Of a DNA stretch of 42,514 nt, positions 7,905 to 16,950 are shown piece by piece (the first letter of the stretch is position 1; each line of letters begins with the position of its first letter). The notes under the pieces are model-generated. The model was not told where the DNA came from, did not search any database, and saw nothing but the letters and a program-made list of their open reading frames with translations. The translations under genes and the position numbers were made by a program. The DNA is from Crocinitomix sp. (GTDB taxonomy: Bacteria; Bacteroidota; Bacteroidia; Flavobacteriales_D; Crocinitomicaceae). The stretch spans positions 1-42,514 of the forward strand of contig WTCE01000129.1 in the NCBI GenBank assembly GCA_013138735.1, read 5' to 3'.

Positions 7905-10900
7905 ATGAGTAAAAAGATTGGTCGAAATGAAAAGTGTCCTTGCGGTAGTGGTATTAAATACAAAAAATGCTGTTTAGGTTCGGGTCGCACTTTTAGTGCT
8001 AATGATAATGCGACACAACCTCCTTCTATTTTTAGTCAGTACAATTCTATTGACCTTATAAAAAAGTTTGCTGCTCTCACTTTGATCACTGAAAATCACG
8101 GCAAAAATATAAGGTTGGAAGAGCTGACAAAAAAGTCTATTCTTAATTTAAACACCGAGCCAACAATCATACCACATGCGGAATTTGAAACATATTTAAG
8201 CAACCACTATACTTCCCATCATTTAGAAGATATTTCTATAAACCTATTCACTGATCTAATCACTTTTTATGGTGGTGACTACGTCATATTCCCCGGCATA
8301 ACAGATGCAGGAAGTTATGTATTATCCAATTTGTTAACTGCTGTCTTCAACTGGCCTGATTCCGGCATTCCTGATCAATTCAAGAGTAATTGCATGCATG
8401 CTTCTCAATTAATATTGAGTCTATCAAATGCTATTGCAACAAGATTAGGCTACAACAGGTATTTGGAGGGAGACGTGACGGAACAAGTTATAAGCATACC
8501 TTCATATACCCAATTAAACATGTTGCAAAGAGCACTGACCTTTAGTCAAGAAGAAATTCAAGGGCTGCTCAAGGAAAATAGTATTGCACCAGAAGCGCTA
8601 GAGATATTTCTCCTCGATATAAGTGACTCAGATTTGCAAAATGAGCGCATGCAGGAAAGTCCTTTATTGGTGAAGCCAATACTATTGCATAATGGAGAAT
8701 ATATCATTGTGTCGCCTGCTACACTCAGCTATGCATTAACAGAATTTATTACATCTCAAGCCAATCAGTTTGGTTATAAGGATCAATTAGGTAATGCGTA
8801 TCATAGTATGATTTGGAACAATACTCAGTTGCATCTTAGTCAACTTGGATTTAGCGAAATAGAAATCTCATCAATAACTAAAATTAGCGATACTCAAATA
8901 AGAGAGAAAATCTATCGCTTTGATGATGATAAACTGGCTTATGTCCAGTATTTAACTGGCAGTGGAGCAGGTGATCAAGAAAGAAAGCAACACGTTATCA
9001 ATGAAACATTAGCCGCTACCGAATTTGCAGATCATAAGTTTATGGATATTGTGCTAGTCTCTTCTATGGGTAAAGAGGTGTTCTTTATGTTTAGTCGAAC
9101 TAATCAGTCTAACAGTGTTGGAATGCCGATCCATGACTTTGACACGCTAATTAAATTAAAAGATCATTCAGCCTTCGATTTATGGAAGTTTAGTATCGCT
9201 CGTGAAGAACAAATCCCTGACAGCCGTATGTTCGGGGCTTCATTCTTAGATGTTTTTAAGGTTTATAAGGAGAATGATGATTCTTTTTACCTATCAGATG
9301 ATCATGTGAAAACGATACTCCATATAGAGCCTGGTTATGCCACCGATTTATATCAGGAAGCAAAATTGTTATCGGACGAGCATTCGGCACTGCGCCTATA
9401 TAATGATCGGTTAATCAATGTACCCATTATAAGGAAGGAAGAATCCTCACCCATTTACTATTCCCCCTCTGACTTGGGATTAGAACTCCAATTATTGGTT
9501 GAAGGATTCTTTCAATCTTTATGGGTTTCGCCCTTAAAAGCAACAAGTGTAATTCCTGATACTGCAAGAGGATTATACTATGAAATGACTGACGCAATTG
9601 CTTATTGGTTGTGGCAATGTCAGGATCTAATCAAAGAAGATTTGGCATTATTAGGTAACACTCCTTTAACAGTAACATTTGATCTTAATCCAGAGGAATC
9701 ATTTGACCCTTTTGAAAGAAATTTTGAAAGAGATCCAGTATTTTCGGATCATTTTAATGTGACTGTAACAGATAATACACTCAATATTTCTATTCCCAGC
9801 TCCATCATTCCTTATCTTTATGGTGCAGATAATGAAGGGGAACGTTTCTTACTCAAACACATATTAATTGGCTTCAATCAACTATTATCGACACAGCAAC
9901 AAGCGGTCATTGAAAATGAGAGGATAAATACTATAATAGAATCAGCAGCACCATTAGGTGTCAAAAAGAAAGTATTTATATTAGATACCAGTGATAATCT
10001 ATTGTTAGATCCATCCAACCTAAATAAGTATAGGTATATCCAAAGCTATGATGTAAATGTAGTACTAAACAATATTGTTCCAGACTTAGGGGGATTATGC
10101 CCAGCAGTCGGTGATGTAATAGCAAAAGAAGATAAAACAGGACTTACAATGAATATCGTCTTGAGAGTTTTATTGCCAACACTAAGCAGTACGATTAGCC
10201 AATATCAACATGAATCACTTTTAAAAAGATTAATCGGATTGAATGAAAGTTTAATCCAAAAAAGAGAAGATTTAAGATTAAAAACTCCTACACGAATCGC
10301 TTGTTTTGTTTCAGTTGAAGAGCAAACGGCTGATCTCCATAATAGTCTTTCTAAATTGAATCAGACCACAATAGCAGTGAGATGTCTAATTGAGCATTTA
10401 GCAGCGGAGCCAAGCAAAGGAAATGAAATAGTAAGCACCACTGCCATTGATGAACTGATTGCTATCATGAGTCAAATCATTACTTGGGGTTCACTTGGCG
10501 ATCAGATAAATCATGATCTTTTTGACGTTAAATTATCAGTGTTACCTTCAGGCAGAATTGGTACCGAAAAAACCCTTCAAAATGCGATTTTTGATCCTTA
10601 CTATGCTTCAAAATCGAAAGAGAATATGCAAAATGCTGTTGACACTTTTGAACAGTGTTTTCCGCAGCATCTTGAGTTAGATAGTAAGAATCCTCCTGAA
10701 TATCTTGAAAATGCATTCTTATCAGAGTTTGGTTTAACATTTACACGAATTTGTGAACTAATCAATGACCTTGGAATTATTGCTTTTCAACAACCCACAT
10801 CATTCGCTGCAATCGTAAAAAGTGAACTATTTATAGAAATAAACAAGTTTGATCATACCTATACAAATGAAGAATTTAATAATGGATTAGAATATTTATG

Positions 10901-11642
10901 CTTATTCGAGAGAGGAGAAGTTAAAAATATACCAGACGGTTTTGATAGTATTGACATTTCTCCTTGGCGCTTCAATCGGCGCCTGTCATTATTAAGAAAA
11001 CCATTAGTCGCAAGAAATAACATAGATGTACCTGAAGATCCAATTATTTATTGGGGTTTCAGGCAATTATTAACAAGTAGAAGATACCTCTTTGATCAAT
11101 GTATGACAAACAGACTGAGAGTAATTGAAAAGGGAGCTGTTCAAAAAGCACTTGGAAAATTGAGTCAAATAAATGGTAAAGATTTAGTAGAGTCAGTTCT
11201 ACAAGAATTAGAAAACGATCAGTTGATTATTGATTCTGAAGTCTTAATAAATACTAAATCTGAACTTAAAGCAGATTCAGACAAGGGTGATGTTGATGTT
11301 CTAATTATTGATAAATCATCCGAGCTAATATATAGCCTTGAATGTAAAAGCATGGCTCCAAGCAGAAATATCAAAGAAATGGTTGAGGAAGTAAATAAAC
11401 TGTTTGGGAGCGATTCAAAAAAAGGATGGATTGATAAGCATGTTGGTCGTGATGAATGGCTGAAAGAGAATTTAGATCAGCTAGGAACAAAATATAAATT
11501 GGATTTGTCCGAGTATAGTGTGAAATCTTTCTTCGTTACGCGAGAGGATATGCTTACAAGATATTTAACAACACGAGAACTAAAAATTCCTTTCGTGTCA
11601 TTGCCTAATTTAAAAGAAAAGGGAATGGGGGCTTTTGATTAG
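7905..11642 (+). CDS. Very large SEC-C zinc-motif protein with C-terminal PD-(D/E)XK nuclease-like domain
   Basis: A 1245-residue protein. The first 25 residues are a SEC-C zinc-binding motif (RNEKCPCGSG then KYKKCC, with C11, C13, C22 and C23). The last 120 residues contain GDVDVLII (D1129, D1131) followed by LECKS (E1146, K1148). This is the D...E-x-K core of a restriction-endonuclease-like fold. The 1100 residues between have no motif I can name and no membrane segments, but look globular. No ATPase or helicase signature was found, so it may act alone. SEC-C motifs recur in proteins of phage-defence islands, and a nuclease effector role is inferred from that and from the neighbours. The start is fixed by the SEC-C motif at the extreme N-terminus. 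Confidence 0.65.
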   Translation: MSKKIGRNEKCPCGSGIKYKKCCLGSGRTFSANDNATQPPSIFSQYNSIDLIKKFAALTLITENHGKNIRLEELTKKSILNLNTEPTIIPHAEFETYLSNHYTSHHLEDISINLFTDLITFYGGDYVIFPGITDAGSYVLSNLLTAVFNWPDSGIPDQFKSNCMHASQLILSLSNAIATRLGYNRYLEGDVTEQVISIPSYTQLNMLQRALTFSQEEIQGLLKENSIAPEALEIFLLDISDSDLQNERMQESPLLVKPILLHNGEYIIVSPATLSYALTEFITSQANQFGYKDQLGNAYHSMIWNNTQLHLSQLGFSEIEISSITKISDTQIREKIYRFDDDKLAYVQYLTGSGAGDQERKQHVINETLAATEFADHKFMDIVLVSSMGKEVFFMFSRTNQSNSVGMPIHDFDTLIKLKDHSAFDLWKFSIAREEQIPDSRMFGASFLDVFKVYKENDDSFYLSDDHVKTILHIEPGYATDLYQEAKLLSDEHSALRLYNDRLINVPIIRKEESSPIYYSPSDLGLELQLLVEGFFQSLWVSPLKATSVIPDTARGLYYEMTDAIAYWLWQCQDLIKEDLALLGNTPLTVTFDLNPEESFDPFERNFERDPVFSDHFNVTVTDNTLNISIPSSIIPYLYGADNEGERFLLKHILIGFNQLLSTQQQAVIENERINTIIESAAPLGVKKKVFILDTSDNLLLDPSNLNKYRYIQSYDVNVVLNNIVPDLGGLCPAVGDVIAKEDKTGLTMNIVLRVLLPTLSSTISQYQHESLLKRLIGLNESLIQKREDLRLKTPTRIACFVSVEEQTADLHNSLSKLNQTTIAVRCLIEHLAAEPSKGNEIVSTTAIDELIAIMSQIITWGSLGDQINHDLFDVKLSVLPSGRIGTEKTLQNAIFDPYYASKSKENMQNAVDTFEQCFPQHLELDSKNPPEYLENAFLSEFGLTFTRICELINDLGIIAFQQPTSFAAIVKSELFIEINKFDHTYTNEEFNNGLEYLCLFERGEVKNIPDGFDSIDISPWRFNRRLSLLRKPLVARNNIDVPEDPIIYWGFRQLLTSRRYLFDQCMTNRLRVIEKGAVQKALGKLSQINGKDLVESVLQELENDQLIIDSEVLINTKSELKADSDKGDVDVLIIDKSSELIYSLECKSMAPSRNIKEMVEEVNKLFGSDSKKGWIDKHVGRDEWLKENLDQLGTKYKLDLSEYSVKSFFVTREDMLTRYLTTRELKIPFVSLPNLKEKGMGAFD

Positions 11643-11702
11643 AATGAAACGGCTTCTGTTTCACTTCAAATTCTTTCGAACGCCTTTAAATCAAAAAAAC
11701 GG

Positions 11703-11906
11703 ATGATTTTTGCTAAAACAAGAAACCTTCACTTCAATAAAAAGGAATTTCCTGTGGATATGGATAAGATTGAGTTTTGGAAGAAGGAGACGGATGCGTT
11801 TTTGAAATTGACTGAAAAGATTTGTTTGGAGCGGATTGATAGGTTAGGTTTTGGAAATAAAATTTCCTTTTTATTCGGTATTTCTTTCTCGAATTATAAT
11901 GCATAA
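11703..11906 (+). pseudogene. Duplicated C-terminal fragment of the MNT-HEPN protein
   Basis: The open frame here is not a complete gene. From about 11737 it encodes KKEFPVDMDKIEFWKKET and onward to CLERID, a diverged copy of the C-terminus of the MNT-HEPN protein at 896-1759. The first 12 codons are unrelated and the catalytic and HEPN core are missing. It is the right copy of the direct repeat that brackets the defence genes. It may be the remnant of a second paralogue that was mostly deleted, or a duplication created by insertion of the block between. Confidence 0.75.
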
Positions 11907-11985
11907 CGGTTTATTGGAGACATTTTTATTCGTTTCAGCATTTTAAGTTTTTTTTATTTAAAAAAACAGGTGTTTATACTGTTGT
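11739..11985 (+). repeat. Direct repeat, right copy
   Basis: Partner of 1635-1885: the last codons of the MNT-HEPN gene plus downstream flank, including the 19-bp stretch at 11965-11983 that differs by one base from 1865-1883. The similarity continues beyond the stop codon of the original gene, so it is a DNA duplication and not only protein homology. Confidence 0.85.
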
Positions 11986-12034
11986 TTATTAACTAAAGAT
12001 TCATTTATTTTAGAATTCTAAAATCTCGATTTTT

Positions 12035-12332
12035 ATGCACCATAGGAATATAGTAACCGAATGTAAACTTTTATCTATTTTACTGCTCGGATGTAATTTG
12101 GCTAAAAATGACGTGAATGAGCTAACCATTAATAAAAGTATCAAAAAACAATCGACTATATTATATTGAAGGAAGTAGTAAACAAATAAACTTAATGTCA
12201 AATTTTGATTTAAATGAAATAGAATATGCTGACAGAGGTAAATATTTCCCCACATTTCTTCCGAGTGACATGAAAAATAAATACGTAATAAGTCCTTATG
12301 CAACAGGATATAAAATGACGATTTTAATATGA
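12035..12332 (+). pseudogene. Small lipoprotein gene, apparently frameshifted
   Basis: The frame opening at ATG 12035 gives an N-terminus with a hydrophobic stretch and lipobox-like LLLGC, then runs out at TGA 12167. A second frame, open from 12126 to TGA 12330, continues with coding-like sequence (YYIEGSSKQINL, then EYADRGKYFP) and its stop overlaps the start of the cold-shock gene (ATGA). Joining the two with one frameshift between about 12126 and 12165 gives a roughly 98-residue lipoprotein. Either it is a decayed gene or the shift is a sequencing error. If not shifted, a 45-residue ORF from ATG 12195 to 12332 would remain. Function unknown. Confidence 0.45.
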
Positions 12333-12727
12333 ACAAAGGAACAGTTAAATTTTATAATGACTCCAAAGGATTTGGATTCATTATAGATGACGATAAGAAC
12401 ACAGAGCATTTTGTCCACGTTTCTGGTCTGATAGATGTAATTAGTGAAGATGATGTTGTAGAGTTTGAACTTCAAGAAGGAAAAAGGGGGTTAAACGCCG
12501 TCAATGTTCAGGTTATCGCCGCACCTGCCAAAGTAAGAGATAAAGTTTCAGGTGAAAATAATTGCCTCAGTTTGTATTTTAATTTAGATGAATACTCTCC
12601 AGAAGAAATTAGTAAAATTATTTCAACGCTATCGGACATTTACTCTATAATCGGAGGTGATGAGATAATTATAAAAGGAATGCAACAGCTCCAGTATATT
12701 GAGTTTCTTGAACCTGAATTAATTTAA
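12329..12727 (+). CDS. Cold-shock domain protein with C-terminal extension
   Basis: Residues 1-66 are a cold-shock domain, an OB fold that binds single-stranded RNA or DNA. RNP1 is KGFGFI at 13-18 and RNP2 is HFVHV at 27-31. Standard CspA proteins end near residue 70, but this one has a further 60 residues. These include YSPEEISKIISTLSDIY followed by IIGGDEI, a short helical pattern I have seen in several Bacteroidota proteins but cannot name. The next gene starts 7 bp after its stop, so the two probably form an operon. It follows the defence block, so an RNA-sensing role in a conflict system is possible but unproven. The housekeeping cold-shock alternative is less likely given the extension. 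Confidence 0.8.
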   Translation: MNKGTVKFYNDSKGFGFIIDDDKNTEHFVHVSGLIDVISEDDVVEFELQEGKRGLNAVNVQVIAAPAKVRDKVSGENNCLSLYFNLDEYSPEEISKIISTLSDIYSIIGGDEIIIKGMQQLQYIEFLEPELI

Positions 12728-12734
12728 GACGGCT

Positions 12735-13199
12735 ATGGACAATCTAAAAAAGAAATATTTAAAGGTTGATGTTGCGGGAAAATCAGAGGATTTATGGAAA
12801 AAAATGAGAGTTAAACTCATTGATACAGTTAATAAATTTCTTGATACAACTATTGATTCTCAAAACCATAGTTCAATTAGAGAAGAGGCAAAGGAGTTTA
12901 CGACTAAATTCTTGAAGCATGCAAAAGATAAACTGGAAAGGGCTGGATTAGAAAATGAAAAAATAGTCGCTGAAATAGACAGTCTATATTCATCAAGACA
13001 AAGAGAATCTGCTCAAACTAGAAAACTAAATGCGGAGGCGTCCGAGATTGAATTATCAGTGTCAATAAAAAAATTGAAACTATCACTTGGACTTACCAAA
13101 GCCATACTAATTGGAGATGCAAAAAATGAAGATATAGTTTTTGCAAAGCAAATAGATTCTTTTCTCGAGATGCTAAAAGAGTTTCAAGTTTCTAAATAG
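12735..13199 (+). CDS. Unknown helical (coiled-coil) protein paired with the cold-shock protein
   Basis: A 154-residue, highly charged, predicted all-helical protein. The central segment (about 85-125) has heptad-like spacing, suggesting a coiled coil. There is no signal peptide, membrane segment or catalytic motif. I do not recognise the family. It lies 7 bp downstream of the cold-shock-domain gene, is almost certainly cotranscribed with it, and precedes the pentapeptide/membrane protein by about 150 bp. It could act as an adaptor between the two. Confidence 0.6.
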   Translation: MDNLKKKYLKVDVAGKSEDLWKKMRVKLIDTVNKFLDTTIDSQNHSSIREEAKEFTTKFLKHAKDKLERAGLENEKIVAEIDSLYSSRQRESAQTRKLNAEASEIELSVSIKKLKLSLGLTKAILIGDAKNEDIVFAKQIDSFLEMLKEFQVSK

Positions 13200-13352
13200 A
13201 TCGTTTATCACTCTTACTATATTGCGCCCTTTTATCTGAATTTTTTTTTTTAGTCAATTGCTCTGATATAATCGCTGATACATTCCAAATAATGGAAATA
13301 ATATAGAACATAGTAATAATGAGATAACCTGAGGATTACAACCATAATAAGA

Positions 13353-15119
13353 ATGTTTTTTCAGCTAAAACCCAATTTTATGCTCTCTATTAAAAGAATT
13401 GAATATTATATAAACACTTCATTCGAAAACCTTAAGAAAGGAGAGTATGAAGAGCTAGTTGATAACTATTTTAGGATTCCCAAAAGTCAAAATGGAAAAA
13501 GGCTAAAATTTTGGGCGCGCAATAAGGCAATAATAGTTTTCTGGGATCTTATTAGAAAACATGCAATGAAAAATGGAAATGTAAATCAAGAATTTGATTT
13601 TTCAGATTTTCACTTTCCCGAATTCAATCTCTGTATTCTAACATATATTAACAAAGAAAAGATACTTCAAAGACCTGCTCTTTTTTGGAATAAAGGAGAA
13701 AAGGCAATTTTCACTGAATTCATTAATTTCACTGGAGCAATCTTTTCAAGATTTGCGAATTTTAAAGGCGTTGAGTTCTCAAAAAGGGTTTACTTTATCG
13801 GGGTAACATTTTCTTCTCATGTAAGTTTTTTAGATGTTGTTTTTTTAGAGGAAGCTATTTTTTCAATGACCACATTTTCAAAAGCGGTCAGTTTTTCAGG
13901 AGCCACGTTTTCAAAAGCGACCGATTTTTCGAAACTTTCAATACCCGAAGCCGATTTTTCAAACGTTATATTCTTGGAAGACGTTAATTTTTTCACATCC
14001 AAATTCTCTGGCGCTAATTTTTCAAACTCTAAATTCTCAAAAAAAGTCAATTTTTTAAGTGCACGTTTTTTTTATAAAGCAGATTTCACCGAAGTTGTGT
14101 TTTCAGAAAATGTGAATTTTCAGAATGTCAAATTCTCGACAAAGGTGAGTTTCTCTGATGGTATATTTTCAGGAACTGCGGACTTTTCGAGAGCAATGTT
14201 TTCGGCTGAAACTGATTTTACAAGCATTACATTTTCTAACTCTGTTATTTTTTGGAATACATCTTTTTTAGATAAAGTAAAATTCAGCAAAACAAAGTTC
14301 TATGAAACAGTCATTTTTCCTGGTTCTACTTTTTTAGGTGAAGTTGAATTTTCTCAAGTAACCTTTTCACAAGGCGTAGATTTTTTTGGATCGACTTTTT
14401 CAACAACAGTTATTTTTTCTAAAATAAAATTTCCTGAAGAAAAGAGAATCATTTTTGAATCTTTAGTAACACGTGATAATTCCTCACCGAAATTAAACTT
14501 TTTGAATATCGACTTTCCTCATGCATTTGTGTTTAGAAAACAAAAAATGGAGGGTATTTCATTTGCTGAATGTGAAATATCCAAAGTTAGGTTTGAAAGT
14601 TGTGAATGGAATGTCATTAATAATTATCGAATCAAACTCAAAGATGAAGACAGACTTCAAAAGAATACGAAAAATCAAAACGAATATAAATCCTTGGAAG
14701 AACTTTATCGACAATTAAAAAAAAATTTCGAAAGTTCAAGAAATTATGAGTTAATGGGACACGCTTACGTTAGTGAAATGGAAATGAAAAAAAGACGGTT
14801 ATGGATTAAGGTTAAGCCAATGGAGTGGTTCATATATTGGTTCTATGGTTTTTTTAGTGGTTATACTAATAGTATTATGAGACCTTTGATAAGTTTTTTT
14901 ACTCTCATATTATTTGGATTATTTAGTTATTACTTCATTGATTTCAATTGGGCAAACGCTATTCAACGATCTTTTTATGCTTCCTTTTCTTACTTTGAAA
15001 TCGGTATGAAAAATCCATTTGAAGGGTATTGGTTAATAGCTCGTAATGTTCAGTTTTTGTTGAGTTCAATCTTTTTGGTATTTTTTGTTATAGCATTACG
15101 AAAGAAATTCAAAACGTAA
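13353..15119 (+). CDS. Pentapeptide-repeat protein with C-terminal two-helix membrane module
   Basis: 588 residues. About 115-375 is a long run of degenerate pentapeptide repeats with F at every fifth position (such as FSGATFSKATDFSK), predicted to fold as a right-handed quadrilateral beta helix. A charged linker follows. The C-terminus has two hydrophobic helices (about 512-529 and 565-582) separated by a re-entrant-looking segment (SFYASFSYFEIG). This is the layout of two-helix ion channels, but without the canonical TxGYG filter. A second start, ATG at 13380, is equally plausible because the extra nine residues add nothing recognisable. The repeat tract makes the DNA T-rich. Candidate roles are an ion channel or a membrane-acting effector gated by the soluble domain. 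Confidence 0.7.
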   Translation: MFFQLKPNFMLSIKRIEYYINTSFENLKKGEYEELVDNYFRIPKSQNGKRLKFWARNKAIIVFWDLIRKHAMKNGNVNQEFDFSDFHFPEFNLCILTYINKEKILQRPALFWNKGEKAIFTEFINFTGAIFSRFANFKGVEFSKRVYFIGVTFSSHVSFLDVVFLEEAIFSMTTFSKAVSFSGATFSKATDFSKLSIPEADFSNVIFLEDVNFFTSKFSGANFSNSKFSKKVNFLSARFFYKADFTEVVFSENVNFQNVKFSTKVSFSDGIFSGTADFSRAMFSAETDFTSITFSNSVIFWNTSFLDKVKFSKTKFYETVIFPGSTFLGEVEFSQVTFSQGVDFFGSTFSTTVIFSKIKFPEEKRIIFESLVTRDNSSPKLNFLNIDFPHAFVFRKQKMEGISFAECEISKVRFESCEWNVINNYRIKLKDEDRLQKNTKNQNEYKSLEELYRQLKKNFESSRNYELMGHAYVSEMEMKKRRLWIKVKPMEWFIYWFYGFFSGYTNSIMRPLISFFTLILFGLFSYYFIDFNWANAIQRSFYASFSYFEIGMKNPFEGYWLIARNVQFLLSSIFLVFFVIALRKKFKT

Positions 15120-15309
15120 AAACATTTAATATTGGTCCTGCTTTGGCTGTGAGATTATTGATTCGTCGTTTTATTTATTAGTTTAGTTTTTCATGCGCCA
15201 ATCATTTAATTATGAACATTGTGGAATCTCGAAATGTAATTCTTAAACTATGAAGAATTTATTGATTAGAGTGCGATTCATTCGAATCAAATAAACCAAT
15301 ATGTGAGAC

Positions 15310-15361
15310 AATCATATTTTAACCAGCGATTACTAAGGATCCTTAGTAATCGAATATGATT
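15310..15361. promoter_or_regulatory. Nested palindrome, 26-bp perfect core
   Basis: The core 15327-15352 is a perfect palindrome with no loop: each 13-base arm, starting CGATTACTAAGGA on the left, is mirrored around the GGATCC centre. Outside it, AATCATATT (15310-15318) and AATATGATT (15353-15361) form a second 9-bp inverted repeat, offset by 8 bases on the left. There is no T-run, so a protein-binding operator, a cruciform or a transposon end is more likely than a terminator. Confidence 0.6.
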
Positions 15362-15526
15362 AACGGAATGTTTAATTTAAAAAAAACAACTTTAGTTATT
15401 GACATGGTCTAGACCTAATGATTAGATTCTGAATTGAATAAATTCAATACTAACTCCAGTTCCTCCAACACCTTCAAATCCTCAATAAGAGAGTTCGAGA
15501 ACTGTCCCCCACTCTCCGCGTAAAGG

Positions 15527-15559
15527 AAACCAATCAGCCATAGGCTGGTTGGTTTTTTT
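15527..15559 (+). terminator. Rho-independent terminator hairpin
   Basis: Thirteen pairs (15527-15539 with 15543-15555, one G-T wobble), loop ATA and a run of seven T. No plus-strand gene ends just before it. It may belong to a lost gene or tRNA, or end read-through from the pentapeptide gene. A sister hairpin is at 16951-16984. Confidence 0.65.
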
Positions 15560-15764
15560 ATTGGATGCAATTTGACGAACTTGTTCGATCGAATTTGAAA
15601 CGATAAAAAAACCATAATTATTTCTGTAAGAAATGGCTGGTTTCTATGCTTCTAAAGGATTATCCAAATGTGATCAACGAAGTTAAGCTCTTACTGTCTG
15701 CAAATCAGTTTTGTCCAGATCGCTATCGAGGACCAACTCCAACTCGTTTGTTTTCATGATTTGA

Positions 15765-16610
15765 TCAATTGCTTTCCGAGGGGAAAATAAATATGGGAGT
15801 TTCAGAATGATAGGCCATTTTTTCAGTTAAACTACCAAAGAACAACCGTTCAAAGAAGTTCTGTTTTCTCATGATTAGTGCGAGAAAATCTGGTTTAACT
15901 TCGTTCGTTAATACTTGTAATCTTTTATGCACATTCTCGCCTAAAAGCAGTTGAAAATCCAGCTTTGAATAATTAACCATTTTATGTACTTTCAATTGAA
16001 GATCATCAAGCAATTTTTTATTATTCACTTTTTTTATCGTTTCATTATTCAGAATATGCACAATATCAACTGACGCCTCATAATGTTTGGCAATTTCAAC
16101 AATATCAGTTATTGCATTTACATCTGCATCTTTATAATCTGTTGAAAAAACGAATTTATTGAACCGCTCCGTTTTCGCATTCAATGGTACAGCCAGCAGT
16201 GGTGAATTTATTTTTTTAATGATTGAAAAAGTATTGCTTCCCATTATTCTGTTTGCAATATTACTGGAGCCAGTGGTTCCCATTACAGTAAACCTTGGAT
16301 TGATTTCCTTGATATAGTCTGGCAGCCAAAGGTTGACCTTTCCATTAAAAATTTCCGTATTACATTCAATTTCATGACCTTTTACTTTTGTACCCAATTG
16401 CCGCAATTTTTCTTCAGCTTCCATCTCAATAGCTTTAGTAGCTTCCAGCATAATCTCGGCATTTTGTTCGTTTTTAGGAATGCGACTGAAATCTAAAGAA
16501 TGAACAAGAGTTATACTAAGTTTCAACGCCTTTGCAATGAGAATGGCATAATCTAAAGCGTTATCTGCACATTCTGAAAAATCAGTTGGGTGTATAATTG
16601 TGGTTTTCAT
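15765..16610 (-). CDS. Universal stress protein, tandem Usp domains
   Basis: 281 residues with two Usp folds. Domain 1 (1-143) has the opening MKTTIIHPTDFSECADNAL and the ATP-binding loop MGTTGSSNIANRIMGSNT (G-x2-G-x9-GS type). Domain 2 (about 150-280) is degenerate and its end, RLFFGSLTEKM, keeps only part of the loop. This double-domain form is common in Bacteroidota and acts in the cytoplasm in stress or growth arrest, though its target is unknown. An FNR-like palindrome lies about 90 bp before the start, linking the gene to the similar stress genes at 28-34 kb. It is transcribed alone. Confidence 0.9.
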   Translation of the reverse strand: MKTTIIHPTDFSECADNALDYAILIAKALKLSITLVHSLDFSRIPKNEQNAEIMLEATKAIEMEAEEKLRQLGTKVKGHEIECNTEIFNGKVNLWLPDYIKEINPRFTVMGTTGSSNIANRIMGSNTFSIIKKINSPLLAVPLNAKTERFNKFVFSTDYKDADVNAITDIVEIAKHYEASVDIVHILNNETIKKVNNKKLLDDLQLKVHKMVNYSKLDFQLLLGENVHKRLQVLTNEVKPDFLALIMRKQNFFERLFFGSLTEKMAYHSETPIFIFPSESN

Positions 16611-16693
16611 GCTGAATTAATTCTCTTGTGAATAATAAATCTTCTTATAATGACTTATTCGTGCAAGATATTACCAATTCTTTCTTTTTTCAA

Positions 16694-16705
16694 TGACTAA
16701 TATCA
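16694..16705 (-). promoter_or_regulatory. FNR-like palindrome upstream of Usp gene
   Basis: TGAC-TAAT-ATCA fits TTGAT-N4-ATCAA in the inner half-sites with one mismatch. Its centre is about 90 bp from the Usp start codon, the same distance as the better sites at 29.9-33.7 kb. Confidence 0.4.
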
Positions 16706-16950
16706 GAAATAAGAGAAACACTTATCAGTTATTAACATTTGACTATCCTAATAACATCTGCTACTAACAATATCAAGATAAAAGGATTGAATGAGTCTAA
16801 GCCTTTCCATCCCCTGACGGAAACAAGAGCGAGAAACTTGCACTCGAAAAAAGTTCTCCTCGAAACTCAAACTCACACTGATTTTTTTTTACTTCAAAAT
16901 GATGATTTCATCTCTCAAAAATTCCCCTTTTGAAATCTCACATTCTCCAC

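Larger units (their letters stand above)
15120..15764. other. Gene-free region with palindromes and decayed repeats
   Basis: No convincing gene. The stretch holds a large nested palindrome (15310-15361), a strong hairpin with T-run (15527-15559), and a degenerate palindrome around 15713-15733. The bases just before the hairpin, ending ACTCTCCGC, resemble the 3' end of a tRNA-Ser, but no cloverleaf can be drawn. It may be a tRNA-end remnant or old attachment site. Confidence 0.45.

Noticed and set aside
2028-11642. Restriction-modification, BREX, CBASS or retron system
   Set aside because: There is no methyltransferase, PglZ, cyclic-nucleotide synthase or retron reverse transcriptase within the block.
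12010-12336. 108-codon minus-strand ORF
   Set aside because: Low-complexity hydrophobic translation of AT-rich DNA, antisense to the better-supported lipoprotein remnant.
13600-14450. Apparent DNA tandem repeat
   Set aside because: The T-rich periodicity is explained by pentapeptide codons (Phe every fifth residue), not by a DNA-level repeat or CRISPR.
15415-15615. 66-codon minus-strand ORF
   Set aside because: It runs through the terminator hairpin and repeat-like DNA and has no family signal.
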